From positions 7,068,001-7,132,000 of the forward strand of contig NZ_JBFOHP010000002.1 in NCBI RefSeq assembly GCF_040907265.1: 64,000 nt of DNA. Reading direction: 5' to 3'. A program made the translations under genes and the position numbers. Every line of letters starts with the position of its first letter. The stretch's first letter is position 1. Positions 59,385-64,000 of the stretch are shown here, piece after piece. The notes under the pieces were generated by a model. The model was given only the letters and a program-made list of their open reading frames with translations. It did not search any database and had not been told where the DNA came from. Source of the stretch: Streptomyces sclerotialus (GTDB taxonomy: Bacteria > Actinomycetota > Actinomycetes > Streptomycetales > Streptomycetaceae).

Positions 59385-60272
59385 GTGAACAGCACGCTTC
59401 CCGTCATCGCCGGCGTCGACGGCTCGGTGAACAGCCTCCGGGCGCTGGACTGGGCGGCCGGTGCGGCCCGGCTCGCCGGAGCCACGCTGCACGTGGTGCA
59501 CGTCTGGCCGGTGACCCCCATGCCCCGCGCGCTGGGCGACGCCCGCCCGCAACCGGTGCCCGACCCCGCCGACCCGGTGCTGCAGGAGGTCCAGGAGCGC
59601 TTCGCCGGCCGCGGCGACGTCCCGGAGACGCGCTACCTCTCCACGCACGGCGCGTCCACCTCGACACTGATCCGGCTGAGCGCACAGGCCGGACTGCTGG
59701 TCCTCGGCTCGCGCGGCCGCGGCGGCTTCACCAGCCTGCTGCTCGGCTCGGCGGGCCGGGCCGCCGCCATGCGGGCCGCCTGCCCGGTCGTGGTCGTGCC
59801 CGACGAGCGGCGTGCGGAGCCGGGCGCCGGGGCGCAGCAGCGGGTGGTGCTCGGCCTGCATCCCGAGGAGACCTCCGAGGAGGCGGTGGAGTTCGCCTTC
59901 GCCGAGGCCGAGCGCCGGGCCGCCGTGCTGCGCGTGGTCACCGCGTACCCGAACCCGTACCCCCTGCTCGTCGACCCGGACGACCTGCCGCCCGGCCACC
60001 GGACCTCGGGCGAGCTGGAGGCCCACGCCGGCGCCCGGCAGGAGGAGCGGCTGCGTCCCTTCGCCGAGCGCCACTACCCCAAGGTGACCGTCGACCCGGT
60101 CCTCGCGCAGGGCGACGTGGCCGGCCGCCTGGTCGCCGCCTCCCGCGCCGCTGACCTGGTCGTGGTCGGCCGGCACCGCCGCCGGCTGCGCGACGGCGGC
60201 CTGATGGGCTCCGTCGCCAACGCGGTACTGCTGCACGGGCACTGCCCGACGGCGGTGATCCCGGTACGGTGA
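59385..60272 (+). CDS. Tandem universal stress protein
   Basis: 295 residues with two UspA domains. Domain 1 (about 7-140) has VIAGVDGSVNSLRALDWAA and the ATP-binding GSRGRGGFTSLLLGS. Domain 2 (about 152-293) has VVLGLHPEETSEEAVEFAF and VGRHRRRLRDGGLMGSVAN, a weaker form of the GxxG signature. GTG start 59385 after GAGGAGA. Upstream spacing of 170 bp carries no evident dyad. Confidence 0.88.
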   Translation: MNSTLPVIAGVDGSVNSLRALDWAAGAARLAGATLHVVHVWPVTPMPRALGDARPQPVPDPADPVLQEVQERFAGRGDVPETRYLSTHGASTSTLIRLSAQAGLLVLGSRGRGGFTSLLLGSAGRAAAMRAACPVVVVPDERRAEPGAGAQQRVVLGLHPEETSEEAVEFAFAEAERRAAVLRVVTAYPNPYPLLVDPDDLPPGHRTSGELEAHAGARQEERLRPFAERHYPKVTVDPVLAQGDVAGRLVAASRAADLVVVGRHRRRLRDGGLMGSVANAVLLHGHCPTAVIPVR

Positions 60273-61466
60273 TCAGCCCACGGCCACCGGCGCGGCGCTC
60301 CGCGTACGGTGCGCGAGCTTCGCCGTACGCGTGGGCACGTCCACCGTGTACGCGTCGATGGTCAGCCCCTTCGCGGAGACCTTCAGCACCATGAACCCGT
60401 GGCTGGAGAAGTCCTGCCACTCCGCCGGCACGTCGAAGTGCGCCTTGCCGTCCCCCGTCTTCGAGGCCGCGCCGCAGACGACCTGGCGGGTGCCCCCGGT
60501 GCGCGCCGAGGGTTCCAGGATCTGGAGCGTGTGGTCGTGGCCCGACAGGATCAGGTCGGCGCGGCCGCACACCACCTCTTCGTACAGCTCCTTGAGGTGG
60601 ATGCCGCTCGTGTAGTGGCCGAGGGTGAAGCCGTCGTAGGAGCCGGCGCTGCCGTGCTTGCCGTTGTTGAGGTACGGGTGGTGGCCGAGCACGACCTTCC
60701 AGCGTGCCCGCGACGCCTTGAGCGCGCCCTCCAGCCAGGCCCGCTGCTCGCGCATGTACGGGCCGTCCCAGTGGAAGTAGGGGTCGGTCTGGACGACGTA
60801 CGAGGAGACCGGGGTGGTGTCCAGGGCGAAGAACTCCACGAGCGGATCGCCGCCCGCCGCGCCGTCGGCACCGGATCCGGCGGGCAGCGCCACGCTGTAG
60901 TAGCGGCTGGGCATGTACCAGCGCTTCGAGGTCGTCGCGTAGGCCACCTCACGGTCGCCGCGCGAGGGGTCGCCGCCACTGCCGGGTATCAGCCCCGAGC
61001 AGTCGTGGTTGCCCAGGATCATCAGCCACGGCACGTCCATGCCGGTGTTGGGCTTCTCGAACTTGTCCTGGAACTCGGAGTCGTGGGCCGACTCCGGCCC
61101 GTTCTCGTAGAGGTTGTCGCCCAGTCCGACGGCCAGCCCGATCCGCTCGGTGCGCATCAGGTCGCGGGCTGCCGCGGCCACCGCGTACTGGCCTTCCTCG
61201 CCGGTCCCGGCGTCGCCGGTCACCAGCACGGCGATCTCCCCGTCGCCGTCGGTCGCGGTGGGGAAGGGGTACTTCCCGTCCGCCGTCCGGTCCCGTGCCG
61301 TCGCGGTCCCGGCCGCGCCGTACGGGAGCACGGCGAGGGCGGCGCCCGCGACGGCGCCGCCGAGCAGGGTGCGGCGGTTCAGCAGGGGAGCGGTGCGGGT
61401 GTCGGCGGGGCTGGTCGGGTCCCCGCCGGGGACCGTGCCGCTCCGCAGCCACCGGTCCTCGGTCAT
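60273..61466 (-). CDS. Tat-exported metallophosphoesterase
   Basis: About 397 residues. Twin-arginine signal LNRRTLLGGAVAGAALAVLP in the first 50 residues. The purple-acid-phosphatase-like calcineurin fold shows the metal motifs GDAG, GLGDNLYENG, GNHDC, LGHHPYL and SGHDHTLQ. ATG 61466; ATG 61496 adds 10 residues and is also possible. Cell-surface or secreted phosphatase, typically scavenging organic phosphate. No Pho box is seen. Confidence 0.82.
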   Translation of the reverse strand: MTEDRWLRSGTVPGGDPTSPADTRTAPLLNRRTLLGGAVAGAALAVLPYGAAGTATARDRTADGKYPFPTATDGDGEIAVLVTGDAGTGEEGQYAVAAAARDLMRTERIGLAVGLGDNLYENGPESAHDSEFQDKFEKPNTGMDVPWLMILGNHDCSGLIPGSGGDPSRGDREVAYATTSKRWYMPSRYYSVALPAGSGADGAAGGDPLVEFFALDTTPVSSYVVQTDPYFHWDGPYMREQRAWLEGALKASRARWKVVLGHHPYLNNGKHGSAGSYDGFTLGHYTSGIHLKELYEEVVCGRADLILSGHDHTLQILEPSARTGGTRQVVCGAASKTGDGKAHFDVPAEWQDFSSHGFMVLKVSAKGLTIDAYTVDVPTRTAKLAHRTRSAAPVAVG

Positions 61467-61539
61467 GTCCGCCTGCGGCGGAATCAGCTCACACATGCAG
61501 GGAGTTGTCTCATGACCTACTGGTCAGTTGGTGAAGATG

Positions 61540-62088
61540 TCATGAACGTGACGTGGACGTACCGGGGTCGGCGGCGAGCCGCCGCAGCGTGCGTCCGCAG
61601 TGCCGCGCGTACGCCCGCTGGAAGACGGGCACCAGCGGCCCGGCCAGCCGGGTGTACCAACGCGCCGGCTTGCTGAAGGCGGTGACGGTGAACCAGACGG
61701 AGCCGTCGGACCGCAGCCGCACCACGAACGACTCCTCGCCGCACTCGGGGTGCCCGGTGAGCGAGCCGTACGCGAAGCCGATGTGATCGCTGTCGTACGC
61801 GCTCCACACCACCCGGCAGGGGGCGGTGATCCGCAGCGGGCCGACCCCGAGCCCGCTCTCGACCGGGACGCCGGGGTCGGCGTGTTCGGCGCCCGCCCGG
61901 ATGCGCACCCCGGCCGCACGGTGCATCCGGAAGGTGGTGACCGCCTCGCCCGCCCGCTCGAAGACGGCCCGGCCGTGCCCGATCGGCATCTCCTCGTGCA
62001 GGTGGTGGTACCCGGCGGGCAGCGGGGAGCGCGCGGTGGCGCCCTGCTCGGGGTAGGTGAGGACGGCGGGCTGCTCGGTGCGGTTCAT
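61540..62088 (-). CDS. DUF1990 protein
   Basis: 182 residues covering one DUF1990 domain: RAVFERAGEAVTTFRMHRAAGVRI, APCRVVWSAYDSDHIGFAYGSLTGHPECGEESFVV and FTVTAFSKPARWYTRLAGPLVPVFQR. START-like small proteins of unknown role. The start overlaps the YndJ-like stop (ATGA), so it is co-translated. ATG 62088 with GGAGG upstream. Confidence 0.88.
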   Translation of the reverse strand: MNRTEQPAVLTYPEQGATARSPLPAGYHHLHEEMPIGHGRAVFERAGEAVTTFRMHRAAGVRIRAGAEHADPGVPVESGLGVGPLRITAPCRVVWSAYDSDHIGFAYGSLTGHPECGEESFVVRLRSDGSVWFTVTAFSKPARWYTRLAGPLVPVFQRAYARHCGRTLRRLAADPGTSTSRS

Positions 62089-62936
62089 GCGGGCTCCTCC
62101 GTGAGGCTCGGGGCGGCGGTGGCCGGGGCGGCGGCGAGGCGGCGCCAGGCGAGCAGGGCGCACAGGGCGAAGCCCAGCGCGTTGCCCACGCCATGGGTCG
62201 CGGCCATCCAGGTCAGGGTCGGGTGGGGCAGGCCGGTCGCCTCGCCCAGCGCCCAGCTCAGCGCCAGGAGCATGGTCGCCACGAGCACCGCGGCGGACAC
62301 GGCGAACAGGGTGCGGGTGGTGCGGTCGGCCGCGGCGGCGCGCGCGCCGCGCAGGGTGGCCAGGCCCACCAGCCACAGCCCGCAGGTGAGGACCGCGGCG
62401 CCCGCGAACTCCACCCACTCGCCGGTGAAGTACCCGGCCAGTACCAGCAGCGTGCCGGCCGGGACGCCGAGCGCGGCGCACCGGGCGGCCGGACTGTCGG
62501 CGGCGCCGCAGGCCAGCCCCGCCACCAGCGCGGCGGCGAACCCCGCGAAGTGGAAGTGCGGCACGGTCAGCGACAGCATGCGCAGCGAGAAGCCGAACAG
62601 CTCGGTGCCGTGCCGCTCGGCGACCAGCGCCACGCCCGCGACCGCCGGGGTGGCCAGCGCGGTGAGCACGGCGACCTCGCGCGGCGCGAGCGACCGGGTG
62701 CGCAGCAGGCGCCGGGGCGCGAGCAGGGCGAGGGCGAGCGTGGCCGCGGCGTAACAGGCGGCGAGTGCGGTGGCGGCGGGACCGCGGGGCAGCCACATGC
62801 TCACCGCGCCGAGCGTAGCGGGCAGCCACCAGATGCCGCGCAGCCGCGCCGCGCCGGGCTCGCCGGTCAATGCGAGGCCCGTCGGTACCACCGCCAGCAT
62901 GCCCAGCGCGACGACGAGGCGGACGAGTACGTCCAT
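62085..62936 (-). CDS. YndJ-like multi-pass membrane protein
   Basis: 283 residues with about nine hydrophobic segments. It shows the YndJ signature LRMLSLTVPHFHFAGFAAAL (His residues in a membrane helix) and a late LTWMAATHGVGNALGFAL. YndJ and DUF1990 proteins are often encoded together in Bacillus and actinomycetes; function unknown. ATG 62936. Two perfect 14-bp palindromes lie upstream. Confidence 0.82.
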   Translation of the reverse strand: MDVLVRLVVALGMLAVVPTGLALTGEPGAARLRGIWWLPATLGAVSMWLPRGPAATALAACYAAATLALALLAPRRLLRTRSLAPREVAVLTALATPAVAGVALVAERHGTELFGFSLRMLSLTVPHFHFAGFAAALVAGLACGAADSPAARCAALGVPAGTLLVLAGYFTGEWVEFAGAAVLTCGLWLVGLATLRGARAAAADRTTRTLFAVSAAVLVATMLLALSWALGEATGLPHPTLTWMAATHGVGNALGFALCALLAWRRLAAAPATAAPSLTEEPA

Positions 62937-62950
62937 GCTTCCCCCTGTCC

Positions 62951-62964
62951 TTGAACGTGTTCAA
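62951..62964. promoter_or_regulatory. Palindromic operator, site 1
   Basis: TTGAACGTGTTCAA, perfect 6-bp arms around GT, 15 bp upstream of the YndJ-like start. Typical TetR-family operator form. Paired with a near-identical site 45 bp away. Confidence 0.8.
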
Positions 62965-62995
62965 ATAACGCTCACGGCAGACCGTACGCGGTGTC

Positions 62996-63009
62996 TTGAA
63001 CGCGTTCAA
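62996..63009. promoter_or_regulatory. Palindromic operator, site 2
   Basis: TTGAACGCGTTCAA, a fully palindromic 14-mer (CTTGAACGCGTTCAAG is 16 bp). It is 60 bp upstream of the YndJ-like start and about 34 bp after the enoyl-CoA hydratase stop. Confidence 0.8.
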
Positions 63010-63043
63010 GCCGGGTGGTGGGTGCGGCGCCCCGCGAGCCGGT

Positions 63044-63808
63044 TCAGGCCTCCTTCGCGCCGTGCCGCCCCGCGCCCGCGGCGAAGCGTGCGGCACCCTC
63101 GGCCGCCTGCGCCAACGACGCCTGCCCGTAACGGAATTCGGTGGCCATAGCGTCCGCTTCCGTACGCCCGGCCTGCTCCCGTGCCGAAGCCCGGTCGCCC
63201 CGCAGACAGCCCTGCGGGAAGCGGGCGATCTCCGCCGCCAGCGCCTCCGCCTCGGCCCTGGCCCGGCCCTTCGGCACCACCCGGTTCGCCAGCCCGATGT
63301 CCAGCGCTTCGGCGGCCGGCACCGGGCGGCCGGTGAGGATCATGTCCATCGCCCGGCTCTCGCCGATCAGCCGCGGCAGCCGGACCGTGCCGCCGTCGAT
63401 CAGCGGCACGCCCCAGCGGCGGCAGTAGACCCCGAAGACCGCGTCCTCCTCGGCGACCCGCAGGTCGCACCAGAGCGCCAGCTCCAGGCCGCCCGCCACC
63501 GCGTACCCGCTCACCGCCGCGATCACCGGCTTGGACAGCCGCAGCCGGGTCGGCCCCATCGGCCCGTCGCCGTCCGGGGACACACGATTGCCGCGCGGGG
63601 TGCCGACCGCCTTGAGGTCGGCGCCCGCGCAGAACGTGCCGCCCTCGCCCCACAGCACCGCCACCGACGCACCGTCGTCCCGGTCGAACTCCCGGAAGAC
63701 GTCGGCCAGCTGCCGCGCCGTACCGCCGTCGACCGCGTTCCGGGCCGCCGGCCGGGACAGCACGACCGTGGTGACCGGCCCCTGCCGCTCGGCCCGTACC
63801 GCACTCAT
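63044..63808 (-). CDS. Enoyl-CoA hydratase/isomerase family protein
   Basis: 254-residue crotonase-fold protein. Oxyanion hole 1 is GGTFCAGADLKAVG and hole 2 is AAVSGYAVAGGLELALWCDL. The usual catalytic Glu after FGxxEx is replaced in VFGVYCRRWGVPLIDGGTVRL, a form common in Streptomyces paralogues with uncertain activity. ATG 63808 overlaps the upstream acyl-CoA dehydrogenase stop by ATGA, so the two are co-translated. Confidence 0.85.
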   Translation of the reverse strand: MSAVRAERQGPVTTVVLSRPAARNAVDGGTARQLADVFREFDRDDGASVAVLWGEGGTFCAGADLKAVGTPRGNRVSPDGDGPMGPTRLRLSKPVIAAVSGYAVAGGLELALWCDLRVAEEDAVFGVYCRRWGVPLIDGGTVRLPRLIGESRAMDMILTGRPVPAAEALDIGLANRVVPKGRARAEAEALAAEIARFPQGCLRGDRASAREQAGRTEADAMATEFRYGQASLAQAAEGAARFAAGAGRHGAKEA

Positions 63809-64000
63809 CCGCGCGCCTCGTCCGGTGACTTGGTGCGCGTACGGGCCAGGATCGCGCCCAGGTCGGCGCCGGCCGGCAGGGTGCCGAAGGCGTTGCCCCA
63901 CTCACCGGCCAGCCGCGAGGCGCAGAAGGCGTCCGCCACCGCCGGGTGGCTGTACCGGACGAGCAGCGAGCCCTGGAGGACCAGTGCCAGCCGCTCCGCG
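63805..64000 (-). CDS. AidB-like acyl-CoA dehydrogenase, C-terminal end only
   Basis: Last 65 codons of a gene that continues beyond the right edge. The visible C-terminus (ALVLQGSLLVRYSHPAVADA, FCASRLAGEWGNAFGTLPAG) matches the end of AidB/DNA-alkylation-response-type acyl-CoA dehydrogenases. Stop at 63805-63807 overlaps the hydratase ATG. Confidence 0.75.
   Translation of the reverse strand, partial: AERLALVLQGSLLVRYSHPAVADAFCASRLAGEWGNAFGTLPAGADLGAILARTRTKSPDEARG

Noticed and set aside
57031..59388. A 785-codon plus-strand frame opposite the second PP2C regulator
   Set aside because: Composition is typical of an antisense shadow (Arg, Gly and Val rich, no domain), while the opposite strand encodes four recognisable domains.

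Overview
The window is about 64 kb of very GC-rich DNA with near-exclusive G/C third codon positions, many GTG starts and short ATGA/GTGA gene overlaps. SpoIIE-type phosphatase/kinase fusions, EspR-like regulators, secreted FG-GAP proteins and Pro-rich peptides all point to a Streptomyces or close actinomycete chromosome. I see no rRNA, tRNA, IS element, prophage or CRISPR array. Both window edges cut genes.

Region 1 (1-6.2 kb) is a defence-type module. It holds a DISARM-like helicase drmA (5' end cut by the window edge) overlapping drmB (DUF1998), which is broken by one extra C in a C6 run. Facing it is a cytosine-5 methyltransferase homologue whose motif IV lacks the catalytic Cys. Region 2 (6.3-11.3 kb) carries accessory enzymes: an alpha/beta hydrolase, a double VOC protein, a GNAT and an acyl-CoA ligase with an AT-rich operator. 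There is also a 16-bp tandem repeat.

Region 3 (11.3-23.4 kb) looks like a 2-hydroxyacid (lactate-type) neighbourhood. lutABC and an IclR regulator are divergent from an MFS carrier. After a YceI protein and a membrane protein come larA-larE-larB and, convergent to them, larC. An internally deleted aminoglycoside phosphotransferase remnant lies between larB and larC. Region 4 (23.6-30.8 kb) has an isoaspartyl peptidase, a secreted GH84 hexosaminidase, an SsuABC/TauABC-type importer and an MBL-fold protein.

Region 5 (31-39.2 kb) is a beta-ketoadipate/dicarboxylate module. It contains a 3-hydroxyacyl-CoA dehydrogenase, a 3-oxoadipate-type CoA-transferase (two subunits), a LysR regulator, a thiolase, an MHS transporter and an enol-lactonase-like hydrolase. 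Region 6 (39.4-43.2 kb) is an overlapping EspR-like regulator / HExxH protein / MAB_1171c-like membrane protein operon followed by a P450.

Region 7 (43.4-50.7 kb) has a D,D-carboxypeptidase with a repeat tail, DUF427 and DUF309 genes, an FG-GAP protein, and a carnitine-catabolism operon (cdhC-cdhA-cdhB) behind an XRE-TetR fusion regulator. Region 8 (50.8-64 kb) has two paralogous PAS-GAF-PP2C-HATPase regulators, an MFS exporter, an L,D-transpeptidase, a Pro-rich peptide, a succinate-semialdehyde-type dehydrogenase, a USP tandem, a Tat-exported phosphoesterase, a DUF1990/YndJ operon with twin perfect 14-bp palindromes, and an enoyl-CoA hydratase overlapping the end of an AidB-like acyl-CoA dehydrogenase.
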